Of a stretch of 35,515 nucleotides of DNA, positions 1 to 7,552 are shown one piece after another. Every line of letters starts with the position of its first letter. Position 1 is the stretch's first letter. The stretch is from assembly GCA_902772725.1 (NCBI GenBank), contig CACYBS010000296.1:1-35515 (forward strand). Reading direction: 5' to 3'. The position numbers were made by a program, and so were the translations under genes. The notes beneath the pieces are model-generated. The model saw nothing but the letters and a program-made list of their open reading frames with translations, did no database searches and had not been told where the DNA came from. Origin of the DNA: Erysipelothrix rhusiopathiae. Its GTDB lineage: Bacteria > Bacillota_I > Bacilli_A > Erysipelotrichales > Erysipelotrichaceae.

Positions 1-155
1 GTTTGGCAGATGATTCTGTGGATGACCAGAAACGTGTCGCAACACCGGCTTATGCCAAAGAACAGGGCTGTGATTATATCGTTGTAGGACGCTCTATCAC
101 CAAGAGTGAAGATCCTGTAAAGACTTATGAATTAATTGAAGGGATGATGGCATAA
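1..155 (+). CDS. pyrF: Orotidine 5'-phosphate decarboxylase, C-terminal part
   Basis: This is the last 50 codons of an ORF entering from the left edge, read from base 3 to the TAA at 153-155. The enzyme decarboxylates OMP to UMP in the cytoplasm, the last step of de novo pyrimidine synthesis. Visible segments are [10 protein letters not shown] and then YIVVGRSIT, the phosphate-binding end of the OMP decarboxylase barrel (family consensus VVGRPIT). The stop overlaps the pyrE start (TAATG), so the two are translationally coupled, the usual pyrFE order at the end of a pyr operon. The N-terminal catalytic DxKxxD part lies outside the window, so intactness cannot be judged. Confidence 0.9.
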   Translation, partial: LADDSVDDQKRVATPAYAKEQGCDYIVVGRSITKSEDPVKTYELIEGMMA

Positions 156-820
156 TGGAAGCATATAAAAAAGAGTTTATCGATTTCATGTTGGAATCAA
201 AAGTATTAAAATTTGGTGATTTCACATTAAAGTCAGGTAGAAAATCTCCGTTCTTTATGAATGCCGGCGGTTATGTAACCGGATATCAGTTAAAGAGACT
301 TGGCGAATACTATGCCAAGGCTATCGTAGACCAATACGGAAAAGATTTTAACGTGTTATTTGGTCCTGCCTATAAAGGAATTCCATTGGCAGTTGTTACT
401 GCAATCGCATTGTATGATCTATTCGGTATGGAAGTTCGTTATTGTTCCGACCGTAAAGAAGAAAAGGATCATGGTGCTGATAAAGGAAGCTTCTTAGGTT
501 ATAAATTACAGGATGGCGACCGTGTTGTGATGATTGAAGATGTTACAACATCCGGTAAATCAATGGAAGAAACCGTACCAAAGGTACGCTCTGCTGCCGA
601 TGTTGAAATCGTTGGATTGATGGTTTCATTAAACCGTAACGAAAAGGGCAAGGGCAATAAGACAGCTTTAAAAGAGGTTTCTGAAATCTATGGTTTCCCG
701 ACAGCTGCGATTGTATCCATGCCGGAAGTTGTTGAATATTTAGAATCCAAGGATGCATTAGAACCTGAATTAAAACAGCGAATTGATGATTACTATAAAT
801 TATACGGAGCAACTGAATAG
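155..820 (+). CDS. pyrE: Orotate phosphoribosyltransferase
   Basis: It converts orotate and PRPP to OMP in the cytoplasm, the step before PyrF. The 221-residue length is normal for the family. The PRPP-binding motif is visible at about residues 123-135 (VVMIEDVTTSGKS: two acidic residues, then TTSGKS). An N-terminal KSGRKSPFF segment matches the family's substrate-binding start, and YKGIPLA is the usual loop after the first domain. The ATG overlaps the pyrF stop by one base, which fixes the start and implies one transcript. The stop codon lies inside a terminator hairpin, so this is the last gene of the pyr operon. Confidence 0.96.
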   Translation: MEAYKKEFIDFMLESKVLKFGDFTLKSGRKSPFFMNAGGYVTGYQLKRLGEYYAKAIVDQYGKDFNVLFGPAYKGIPLAVVTAIALYDLFGMEVRYCSDRKEEKDHGADKGSFLGYKLQDGDRVVMIEDVTTSGKSMEETVPKVRSAADVEIVGLMVSLNRNEKGKGNKTALKEVSEIYGFPTAAIVSMPEVVEYLESKDALEPELKQRIDDYYKLYGATE

Positions 821-832
821 TTGCTCTTTTTT
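807..832 (+). terminator. Rho-independent terminator of the pyr operon
   Basis: Perfect 8-bp stem GAGCAACT (807-814) and AGTTGCTC (819-826), loop GAAT, followed by six T. The pyrE stop codon sits in the hairpin. Confidence 0.93.
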
Positions 833-871
833 GGTTATAATAAGCTTGTTGAATGGAAGGATGAATGAGCG

Positions 872-1753
872 ATGGCAATGCACGCAAATTGGAATCCATG
901 GCATGGATGTAAAAAATGCAGCGAAGGCTGTCAGAATTGTTACGTGTATTACCTTGACGGGATGCGGGGCAAAAGCGGAGCTGACATATATAAGACAAAA
1001 ACAGGTTTTAAGTATCCGTTGTCAAAATACAGAAATGGGCAATATAAGATACAGAGCGGGGAAATGATTAGTGTCTGCATGACATCCGACTTTTTTCTGG
1101 AGGAGGCAGATGCGTGGCGTCCGGAAGCCTGGGAAATCATGTCTCAAAGAAGGGATGTTAAGTTTTTGCTGCTGACAAAAAGGCCGCAAAGAGTAAGAGA
1201 ATGTCTTCCCGATGACTGGGGAAATGGATGGGATCATATTTTTCTTAATGTCACCTGTGAAAACCAGACTCGCGCGGATGAAAGAATACCTATTCTTCTT
1301 GAACTTCCGTTTAAACATAAAGGATTGCATTTTGCCCCAATGTTAGGTGAGGTAAGTATTGAAAAGTATCTGGATAGCGGTCAAATTGAACAGGTTGCCT
1401 GCGGTGGTGAAAATTACGGTGGGAGCCGGCCTTGTGACTTTGAATGGGTAAAACACTTAAGAGATCAATGTGTAAAAAGGGATATCACATTCTGCTTTAT
1501 GGAGACAGGAACAACCTTTATTAAAGATGGCACTACTTATAAGATTCCTAATAAGCAGATACAAAATTTGCAGGCGTATAAGTCAGGGATGACCTATCAA
1601 GGTAAACCGATGGATTTTAAACTGGTAGACAGCTTTGGAAATCCGATTCCGACAGAAAAGCTGTATGTCCCTCATTATGCGAAAAAATGTGAAGAGTGTT
1701 CCTTCCGGATCCTTTGTAACGGGTGCTCTGAGTGCGGCTATTGTGAAAAATAA
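872..1753 (+). CDS. DUF5131 / Gp37-like radical-SAM-type protein with C-terminal cysteine cluster
   Basis: The N-terminus (WNPWHGC, then Cys16, Cys20 and Cys23 in a CX3CX2C spacing followed by Tyr) matches the DUF5131 (phage Gp37/Gp68) family, whose cysteine motif resembles radical SAM 4Fe-4S sites. An additional Cys13 lies nearby. LLTKRPQR and the CGGEN segment are also family-like. The 293-residue protein ends in an unusual cluster of six cysteines (273, 276, 282, 285, 288, 291), suggesting a second metal or Fe-S site. Family members are found in phage and accessory regions; substrate and reaction are unknown. The start at 872 keeps the canonical N-terminus; an AAGGA ribosome site lies rather far upstream and ATG 878 is an alternative. 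It follows the pyr terminator and precedes tam by 12 bases, so the two are likely co-transcribed. Confidence 0.8.
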   Translation: MAMHANWNPWHGCKKCSEGCQNCYVYYLDGMRGKSGADIYKTKTGFKYPLSKYRNGQYKIQSGEMISVCMTSDFFLEEADAWRPEAWEIMSQRRDVKFLLLTKRPQRVRECLPDDWGNGWDHIFLNVTCENQTRADERIPILLELPFKHKGLHFAPMLGEVSIEKYLDSGQIEQVACGGENYGGSRPCDFEWVKHLRDQCVKRDITFCFMETGTTFIKDGTTYKIPNKQIQNLQAYKSGMTYQGKPMDFKLVDSFGNPIPTEKLYVPHYAKKCEECSFRILCNGCSECGYCEK

Positions 1754-1765
1754 GAGGTTAATCAT

Positions 1766-2524
1766 ATGAGTGATTGGAATTCAAGTCAATATATAAAATT
1801 TGAAAAGGAGCGAACCCAGCCGACAATTGATTTAATCCATCGAATTGATATAGATCCAAAGACCATTTTGGATATTGGATGTGGACCGGGTAACAGCACG
1901 ATTGAATTAAAAAAGGCGTTTTCGCAAGCAGAGATCATCGGAATTGACAGCTCGGACAATATGCTGGAAACTGCCAAACAGAAATATCCGGAAATTGAAT
2001 TTAGAAAGTGTCTGGTACCCGATGAACTGGATTCGTTTGGAAAGTATGATTTATTGTTCTCGAATGCCTGTCTGCAATGGATCCCTAATCATGAAAGCTT
2101 ACTTCCCGTATTGATGGAACACGTAAACGAGGGCGGGCTTTTTGCGGTACAGATGCCGCTGGTGCAGATGGCACCGTTTTATAAATCATTGGACCGCCTG
2201 GTTGAAAAGAGCTGGAACGATTTAAGGGGAATACGCAATTTTCATAATCGTCTCCCTAATGAGACCTTTGATATTCTATCCGGGTTAACAGCCGATATCA
2301 CCATGTGGGAAACGCACTATTACCACATTGTCCCTTCTCAAGAAGCAGTTATTGAGTGGTATAAAGGAAGCGGGTTAAGACCGTATCTTGATTACTTAAA
2401 CGAAGATCAAAAATCGATATTTCTAAAAGAATTGTTAGAAGAGATACGTCAGGACTTTCCGGTACAGGCGGATGGCCATGTGCTTTTAAAGATGCCAAGA
2501 CTTTTCTTTATAGCGGGAAAATAA
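1766..2524 (+). CDS. tam: Trans-aconitate 2-methyltransferase
   Basis: A 252-residue class I SAM-dependent methyltransferase. Motif I is at residues 35-45 (LDIGCGPGNST), the acidic end of strand 2 is GIDSSDNML, and FSNACLQWIPNH is the Tam-type post-I region. The MSDWN start and the family-typical length support Tam, which methylates trans-aconitate at the cost of SAM, a housekeeping reaction against spontaneously formed aconitate isomer; exact substrate specificity is inferred from the family. An AGAGGT ribosome site lies just before the ATG. It is 12 bases downstream of the DUF5131 gene and no terminator lies between them. Confidence 0.85.
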   Translation: MSDWNSSQYIKFEKERTQPTIDLIHRIDIDPKTILDIGCGPGNSTIELKKAFSQAEIIGIDSSDNMLETAKQKYPEIEFRKCLVPDELDSFGKYDLLFSNACLQWIPNHESLLPVLMEHVNEGGLFAVQMPLVQMAPFYKSLDRLVEKSWNDLRGIRNFHNRLPNETFDILSGLTADITMWETHYYHIVPSQEAVIEWYKGSGLRPYLDYLNEDQKSIFLKELLEEIRQDFPVQADGHVLLKMPRLFFIAGK

Positions 2525-2564
2525 ACAAATAGGAAGATCATTTTTCAGTGGCTTTAAAGAAACA

Positions 2565-2593
2565 TTGATTTCCCGTTACGGAAAATATAGAAT
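2565..2593 (+). promoter_or_regulatory. Promoter of the lipoprotein gene
   Basis: TTGATT (2565-2570), 17-base spacer, TAGAAT (2588-2593). The spacer holds a small inverted repeat (TTTCC-CGTTAC-GGAAA) that could be an operator; that part is weak. Confidence 0.6.
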
Positions 2594-2640
2594 AAACAAG
2601 AAAAATGATGTAAATACTGTGACAATAGGGAGATTGATAG

Positions 2641-3462
2641 ATGATGAAAAGAATACTTTCTGTGATTATAATGTCATGTTTATTTTTTTGTATGACAGGA
2701 TGTGAGTCTGCCCAAATGAAAGCGGCCAAAGAATCCTATAATACAGAAAAGACAAGAATTGAAAAACAGCAGACAGAATTAACCGGTCTGATTGAAGAAG
2801 TAAATGCCTATCTTGATAAAGATCCTACTCCGCTAATGGAAACGGATCTTACTGATTTAGAAGAAGCGGTAAAAAAAGCGGAAGATGAAATTGTTGAAAT
2901 CCCAAAAATGCCGGATACCGAAAAAGAAATCAATGACTTGGTGAAAAAGGAACTAAAGAAGATTGATTATTCCGATACCATTGAAGATATTAAGACAAAG
3001 AAACAACATCTAGAACAAAGCGTACTGCAATTTGATCAATTAAATGCGCCAACGCAGGATTTTATTATTTCAAGACTGAACGAAGTGGAATCCATCAAGG
3101 AAATTTCTGCAGTAACAGAAGACAATGATCCTAACGGAAATCTCAATAAAGCCGGAGGTTATACTTCACAGGTTTACTTTATGGACTCGGCCGTTGACCA
3201 GAGTAAGGTGTATGGAGATACTTTAATTGATAAGGGAACCGATTGCGGAGGAAGTGTGGAAGTATACAAGACCGTTGAAGATGCCCAAAAGCGCGATGTC
3301 TATTTAGGGGCATTCGATAATACGGTATTTGTATCCGGTTCGCATATCGTGGTTGGTACATGTGTTATTCGTACATCACAATATTTAACAGCTTCCCAGC
3401 AGCAGGATCTGCAGCAGAGAATTATCGATGCCTTAACAAGGATTGATGAAACTAAGGAATAA
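2641..3462 (+). CDS. Putative surface lipoprotein with N-terminal coiled coil
   Basis: A 273-residue protein with a lipoprotein signal peptide: basic start, hydrophobic stretch, then a lipobox ending MTGC with Cys21 as predicted lipidation site, so it should sit on the outer face of the membrane. Residues about 25-135 are rich in Lys, Glu and Gln in a heptad-like pattern, likely coiled coil. The C-terminal 130 residues contain GGYTSQVYFM and GGSVEVYKTVEDAQKRDVYL segments, as seen in a family of uncharacterised Gram-positive lipoproteins. I do not know its function. It has its own promoter and is followed by a bidirectional terminator, so it is monocistronic. ATG 2644 is an equally possible start. 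Confidence 0.75.
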   Translation: MMKRILSVIIMSCLFFCMTGCESAQMKAAKESYNTEKTRIEKQQTELTGLIEEVNAYLDKDPTPLMETDLTDLEEAVKKAEDEIVEIPKMPDTEKEINDLVKKELKKIDYSDTIEDIKTKKQHLEQSVLQFDQLNAPTQDFIISRLNEVESIKEISAVTEDNDPNGNLNKAGGYTSQVYFMDSAVDQSKVYGDTLIDKGTDCGGSVEVYKTVEDAQKRDVYLGAFDNTVFVSGSHIVVGTCVIRTSQYLTASQQQDLQQRIIDALTRIDETKE

Positions 3463-3503
3463 AAATATGGGTATAAGATGCATCTTATACCCATTATTTT
3501 TTG
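3462..3503. terminator. Bidirectional terminator
   Basis: A perfect 14-bp inverted repeat (3467-3480 with 3481-3494, arm ATGGGTATAAGATG) flanked by T-rich tracts on both strands. It serves the converging lipoprotein gene and the minus-strand small membrane gene, whose stop codon lies at its edge. Confidence 0.9.
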
Positions 3504-3766
3504 TTCTTTTTTGCCTGTTTTTCAGCTTCTTTTTCCTGTTTCTGGCGTTCTCTTTCCTGGCGTTCCTTACGGGCAATGGCCTTTGGTTTTGGTTTCATGG
3601 ATTCTTCCTTGTCGAACACAAAGAACATCGCAAACAATACAAAACCAATGATGATACCTCCCCAGACAAGCCACGATGGAACATCAACGACTCTTCGAAT
3701 AAATAATGTAATCGCAATTAAAGCTAAGCCGCTTCTGAAAAATATATTCTTATCTATCTGTTTCAT
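3494..3766 (-). CDS. Small membrane protein with Lys/Glu-rich cytoplasmic tail
   Basis: A 90-residue protein with two predicted membrane helices (about residues 9-24 and 32-51), then a highly charged tail made largely of Lys, Glu, Gln and Arg. No family is recognised. It was chosen over plus-strand ORFs in the same place because it has a GGGAG ribosome site nine bases before its ATG, a plausible topology and a terminator at its end, whereas the plus-strand ORFs are low-complexity reflections of this tail. It lies 29 bases downstream of the MBL gene on the same strand, so they probably form a two-gene operon. Confidence 0.7.
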   Translation of the reverse strand: MKQIDKNIFFRSGLALIAITLFIRRVVDVPSWLVWGGIIIGFVLFAMFFVFDKEESMKPKPKAIARKERQERERQKQEKEAEKQAKKNKK

Positions 3767-3795
3767 ATGTATCAGCTCCCACGCCAGTCATTATA

Positions 3796-4590
3796 TCATA
3801 ATTTAATCTGATCTAAGTCATCCGGAACAAAAATATTACCGGAAAAATACCGTTTTCCTTCATTTATGTAATTATTCTTGCGATTTTTTAAATCACTATC
3901 CTCTGTATGGTAGAGAACAAGATTATGCACATTTAACTTTTCAGCTGTTTCAGAAGCGGTTTTTACAGTGGAATGACCAATACGGTACGGATGGAAAATA
4001 TCTGCATCTTTATGCATGCAGAATGCTTCCGTTAAAAGCCATGTACAGTTTTCAATATATGGATATTCGCTTTCATTTAATGATTCATCCCCGGCAAACA
4101 CCAAAGAAGTGTCATCATTGATGTTCATCTTAAATCCATACTGTTTTACTTTTTGGGCATGAATGTCAAAGAAGGTGACAGGGCAGTTTAAAATCGTTAT
4201 TGTTTCTTTATCTTTCACGGATACAAAGCGAATTGTTTTGTCAATTAAGTCATAATCATCAAATAAGAAATGAATCGTCTTCTGCAGAAACTCGATAATC
4301 TCAAAATGGGAATAAAAGGTAATAGGATGATTTAGTTTTCCTCTTGCCGCATTTTGTATAAAGATACGGAAAAGCCATAGACATCCGGTGATATGATCCA
4401 CGTGTTTATGAGAGATAAATACAGCGGATATTTCGTTTGGATTTATGTTGGCTTTTTTCATCTGTCTCAACAAACCATTTCCTCCACCGCTATCCACTAA
4501 GAAGTATTCATTGTTCTTTTTTAAGGTAAAACAGGTATTGAAACAATTTGTGACCATCGCATGCCCTGTTCCTAACATTGTTAACAACAT
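3796..4590 (-). CDS. MBL-fold metal-dependent hydrolase (ribonuclease Z-like)
   Basis: A 264-residue metallo-beta-lactamase-fold protein. The metal-binding motif is at residues 61-66 (HKHVDH), preceded by the family's first strands (LLTMLGTGHA and FLVDSGGG). LVFAGDESL supplies the later metal-binding Asp, and LVLYHTED provides a C-terminal His. The overall form resembles RNase Z-like and beta-lactamase-domain hydrolases of unknown substrate; the exosite of true tRNase Z was not recognised, so a tRNA-processing role is not claimed. There is no signal peptide, so it is cytoplasmic. The ribosome site (AAAGGAAA) is rather distant from ATG 4590. It is first gene of a two-gene minus-strand operon. 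Confidence 0.85.
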   Translation of the reverse strand: MLLTMLGTGHAMVTNCFNTCFTLKKNNEYFLVDSGGGNGLLRQMKKANINPNEISAVFISHKHVDHITGCLWLFRIFIQNAARGKLNHPITFYSHFEIIEFLQKTIHFLFDDYDLIDKTIRFVSVKDKETITILNCPVTFFDIHAQKVKQYGFKMNINDDTSLVFAGDESLNESEYPYIENCTWLLTEAFCMHKDADIFHPYRIGHSTVKTASETAEKLNVHNLVLYHTEDSDLKNRKNNYINEGKRYFSGNIFVPDDLDQIKL

Positions 4591-4619
4591 AAAAATAGTA
4601 ATTTCCTTTCACATTAAAG

Positions 4620-4647
4620 TTTATAACAATTAAATTTCAGCTATAAT
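4620..4647 (+). promoter_or_regulatory. Promoter of the polysaccharide deacetylase gene
   Basis: TTTATA (4620-4625), 16-base spacer, perfect TATAAT (4642-4647), about 36 bases before the start codon. The divergent MBL gene begins at 4590. Confidence 0.6.
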
Positions 4648-4683
4648 AATTATAACAGTTAGGGGATTCAAACGGGGGATATT

Positions 4684-6069
4684 ATGAGACGAAGAGTAAG
4701 TATTGTAAGGTTACTTATTTTACTTTTACCACTATTGGGTATACTGGGGGTTTTTGTCTATTTTTATACGCATCCATTAATGCTGCGTGGAGATCATAAA
4801 GAAGTGGAATTAGCCGGTGAGAGTGTCAATCCTAAGGATGAAATATTATTTTCATTTCTGGCAGATGCGGATGATGTGACGGTAGAGGGAACAGTAGATA
4901 CATCCAAAACCGGAACATATCCTGTGACTTTGAAATGCCGTTCTCAATCCAAAACGATCACGTATGAGGTCGTGGATACAACGCCGCCGGAACTCACGGT
5001 AAAATCAATAGAAACAGATACAAAGCAGGAAGTCAAACCGAAGCAGTTTGTCAAGGAGTGCAAGGATGCATCCCAGGTGACCTTTTCCTTTAAAGAAGAA
5101 CCTACAAAAAAATCCGGAAAACAAACCGTTGTGATTGTGGCAGCGGATGCTCATAATAATACAACCGAGCAAGAAGCGGAATTAACCCGTATCGAAGATA
5201 AGACAGCTCCAAAGATATCCGGAACAAAGGATATAAACATACGCCCGGGTGAAACGGTCAATTGGCAGACGGGTGTAGAGGTTGAAGACGATATGGATTC
5301 TAAACCGGAAATTACAGTGGATGACTCCAAGGTTGACTATAATACACCGGGAGAATATGAGGTTATATATGTCGCAACAGATATCTCAGGAAATGAAAGC
5401 AGCAAAACCGTAACCTTAACAATCGAGCAGGCAGGAACAGAGTATACCGCCGATAAGGTAGTATATTTGACCTTTGATGACGGCCCAAGTAATGTCACAC
5501 CGACAATTTTAGATATTCTGGATACATATAATGTGAAGGCAACTTTCTTTGTGACCGGAAACGGACAGGAATATAACGATTATATTGTCAAAGCGTATAA
5601 AGCCGGGCATCAAATCGGACTGCATACCTATACACATGAGTTTAGTTATGTATATTCTTCGGTTGATAATTACTTTGAAGATTTAAATATGGTCAGCAAT
5701 ATGGTGGAAGAGTTAATCGGTTATCGTTCAAATGTGATCCGCTTTCCGGGTGGTTCCTCCAATACCATCAGCGATAATTATTCCTATGGAATTATGACAG
5801 AACTCATACAAACGGTCAGTGATCAGGGATATTATTACTTCGATTGGAATGTCGATTCCCAGGACGCTTCAGATATCGGAGTGGATCCTTCCATCATTAT
5901 TGAAAATGCCTGTCTGGGAACAGGAGATTCCGTTGTGATCTTGATGCACGATACCTTTGGTAAGGAAACGACAGCCGAAGCGCTTCCTTCGATTATTGAA
6001 TATTATCAAAGTCAGGGATACAGCTTTGCGACTCTAAATGAATATTCACCGGAATGTCACCATAGATAG
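4684..6069 (+). CDS. Membrane-anchored polysaccharide (peptidoglycan-type) deacetylase with Ig-like domains
   Basis: A 461-residue protein. One N-terminal membrane helix (residues about 8-28) anchors it with the rest outside. Residues about 40-255 contain Ig-like/DUF5011-type repeats (DTTPPELTV, DKTAPKISG, DISGNES). The NodB homology domain follows: TFDDGPS near 261, HTYTH near 314, RFPGGS near 352, DWNVDSQD near 395 and LMHD near 420. All five carbohydrate-esterase-4 motifs with the metal triad (Asp, His, His) are intact, so it should remove N-acetyl groups from a surface glycan; PgdA-like peptidoglycan deacetylation is the likeliest use and would alter lysozyme sensitivity. It has a strong GGGGGA ribosome site, its own promoter and its own terminator. 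Confidence 0.92.
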   Translation: MRRRVSIVRLLILLLPLLGILGVFVYFYTHPLMLRGDHKEVELAGESVNPKDEILFSFLADADDVTVEGTVDTSKTGTYPVTLKCRSQSKTITYEVVDTTPPELTVKSIETDTKQEVKPKQFVKECKDASQVTFSFKEEPTKKSGKQTVVIVAADAHNNTTEQEAELTRIEDKTAPKISGTKDINIRPGETVNWQTGVEVEDDMDSKPEITVDDSKVDYNTPGEYEVIYVATDISGNESSKTVTLTIEQAGTEYTADKVVYLTFDDGPSNVTPTILDILDTYNVKATFFVTGNGQEYNDYIVKAYKAGHQIGLHTYTHEFSYVYSSVDNYFEDLNMVSNMVEELIGYRSNVIRFPGGSSNTISDNYSYGIMTELIQTVSDQGYYYFDWNVDSQDASDIGVDPSIIIENACLGTGDSVVILMHDTFGKETTAEALPSIIEYYQSQGYSFATLNEYSPECHHR

Positions 6070-6093
6070 CTTCACATTGCGTGAAGCTTTTTT
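6068..6093 (+). terminator. Terminator of the deacetylase gene
   Basis: 8-bp stem AGCTTCAC (6068-6075) with GTGAAGCT (6081-6088), loop ATTGC, then five more T. It overlaps the stop codon. Confidence 0.92.
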
Positions 6094-6100
6094 CATATAT

Positions 6101-6123
6101 AAAAAGGCAGAATTACTTCTGCC
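6101..6123 (-). terminator. Terminator of the GH3 gene
   Basis: On the minus strand GGCAGAA (6123-6117) pairs with TTCTGCC (6112-6106), followed by five T. It sits back-to-back with the plus-strand terminator. Confidence 0.88.
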
Positions 6124-7424
6124 TAGAACATGCCGTGTTCATGTTTCATTGTAAGGATTCGGGTTACGGATTCATCGATTCTTTCTTCTGTGATTGCACC
6201 GTTTTCTACGGCAGCTATGATCGCATTTTTTGCCACATCGACATCTGCCGGTCTTAACAACATATCATTACCGGCTAATACCGCCTGCACGGCTGCATCT
6301 TCTACGGTATAAACCGTATTGATGGAATCCATACATAAATCATCCGTGATGATCACACCATCAAATTTTAAATCATTTCGTAAGATATTGATAATGGTAG
6401 GAGAAAGACTGGCAGGGTAGGCTCCATCCAGCTCAGGCAGGATGATATGCCCTGTCATCACCATATCGGCACCGCCTTCAATACCGGCAATAAACGGTAA
6501 GAATTCACCGGCCTGCAGCTCTTCTAATGTTTTGTAGGAATATGCAGAGCTGTAATGGGAATCTTCTACGGTATCCCCATGTCCCGGGAAATGCTTTAAA
6601 GTACAGATAATGTTTTCATCCTTGAAGCCCTGTACGGCAGCTTTCACAAGAATCGAAGCCTGATTATAGTCATCGCTGTAAGCTCTTGTGGCGATGACGG
6701 TGTTATTTGGATTGGACCAGGTATCCGCTACCGGTGCAAAGTCGGTGTTAAAGCCAAATTGTTTCAAATCCGATGCGATCGTAGCTGCATTGGATTTGGC
6801 AACTTCTTCTCCTTCGTCTTTATAGTAATACATCGGCGAAAACGGTGTCATAGCACCGGTTGGTGCCAGACGGGAAACCTCTCCGCCTTCTTCATCAATG
6901 GCCAAAAGTAAAGGTACTTTATTTACTTCGTTGTTGTAAGTATAAGTATTTGTCAGAAGGGAATTGACCTGCTCCAAATCATAAACGTTGTTAGAAAATA
7001 GAATGATGCCTCCAACCGGATAGGTATTGAGTGCATTTTGCACGGTCTCATCATAATTGACAATGAAATTTTCAGTAAAGGTAATCTGTTCCGGTGAAAC
7101 CATGATCATCTGAGCAACTTTCTCCTCCAGGCTCATGGACTCGAGTTTCTTTTTAACGGAATCGTCTTTTTTCTCTTCTTTCTTTTCCGCTTCCTTCTTT
7201 TCCGTTTCCTCTTTTTTATTTTCCTCCCTGGATTCGGATTGGTTTTGGTTTGACTGTGAAGTTGTTTCCTGCTGGGTTTGTGATGAGGTGGTTTGATTTG
7301 AGCTTTGGGAGAATCTTCCCAAAATCAAACGGATTCCTAACACTAAACCAAACAGAATTAATAATGCCGCCCCGGCTAAAATCGCAACACGGCCCCATTT
7401 TATATTCTGTTTATGTTTTTTCAT
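6123..7424 (-). CDS. Membrane-anchored glycoside hydrolase family 3 (beta-N-acetylhexosaminidase, NagZ-like)
   Basis: Using ATG 7424 gives a 433-residue protein: a short basic N-terminus, one membrane helix (about residues 8-34), a low-complexity Ser/Gln/Thr then Lys/Glu linker, then a single GH3 domain. The domain holds KHFPGHGDT followed by DSH (the His/Asp acid-base dyad of bacterial NagZ) and VIITDDLCMD, where the first Asp is the expected nucleophile. It should release beta-linked N-acetylglucosamine from muropeptides or other glycans outside the cell. A longer ORF to 7568 exists, but the extra part covers this gene's own promoter and the start of the divergent SGNH gene, so it is rejected. 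No Shine-Dalgarno sequence precedes 7424; see the promoter entry. Confidence 0.88.
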   Translation of the reverse strand: MKKHKQNIKWGRVAILAGAALLILFGLVLGIRLILGRFSQSSNQTTSSQTQQETTSQSNQNQSESREENKKEETEKKEAEKKEEKKDDSVKKKLESMSLEEKVAQMIMVSPEQITFTENFIVNYDETVQNALNTYPVGGIILFSNNVYDLEQVNSLLTNTYTYNNEVNKVPLLLAIDEEGGEVSRLAPTGAMTPFSPMYYYKDEGEEVAKSNAATIASDLKQFGFNTDFAPVADTWSNPNNTVIATRAYSDDYNQASILVKAAVQGFKDENIICTLKHFPGHGDTVEDSHYSSAYSYKTLEELQAGEFLPFIAGIEGGADMVMTGHIILPELDGAYPASLSPTIINILRNDLKFDGVIITDDLCMDSINTVYTVEDAAVQAVLAGNDMLLRPADVDVAKNAIIAAVENGAITEERIDESVTRILTMKHEHGMF

Positions 7425-7431
7425 CAATTTC

Positions 7432-7459
7432 ATTATAGAACACAATAAAAGAGTTTCAA
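7432..7459 (-). promoter_or_regulatory. Promoter of the GH3 gene, positioned for a leaderless transcript
   Basis: Minus strand: TTGAAA (7459-7454), 16-base spacer, perfect TATAAT (7437-7432). Only seven bases separate TATAAT from the ATG at 7424-7422, so transcription should begin at or one base before the A of the start codon. No ribosome binding site is present. Confidence 0.7.
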
Positions 7460-7552
7460 TTATTCTTTTTGATTTTGGTACAGCGATTTTCCTTCTTAAC
7501 AAAAAAAGATTAAGTAGTGCTACAATAGATAAAAGTAAAAGAGGAAAAAGAT

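Noticed and set aside
543-998. Minus-strand ORF across the pyrE end
   Set aside because: It runs antisense through pyrE and a clear terminator, with no ribosome site and no family-like sequence.
3443-3806. Plus-strand ORFs opposite the small Lys/Glu-rich membrane protein
   Set aside because: Their Phe/Ser-rich composition is the reverse complement of the Lys/Glu tail, they lack ribosome sites, and the minus-strand gene has one and fits a terminator.
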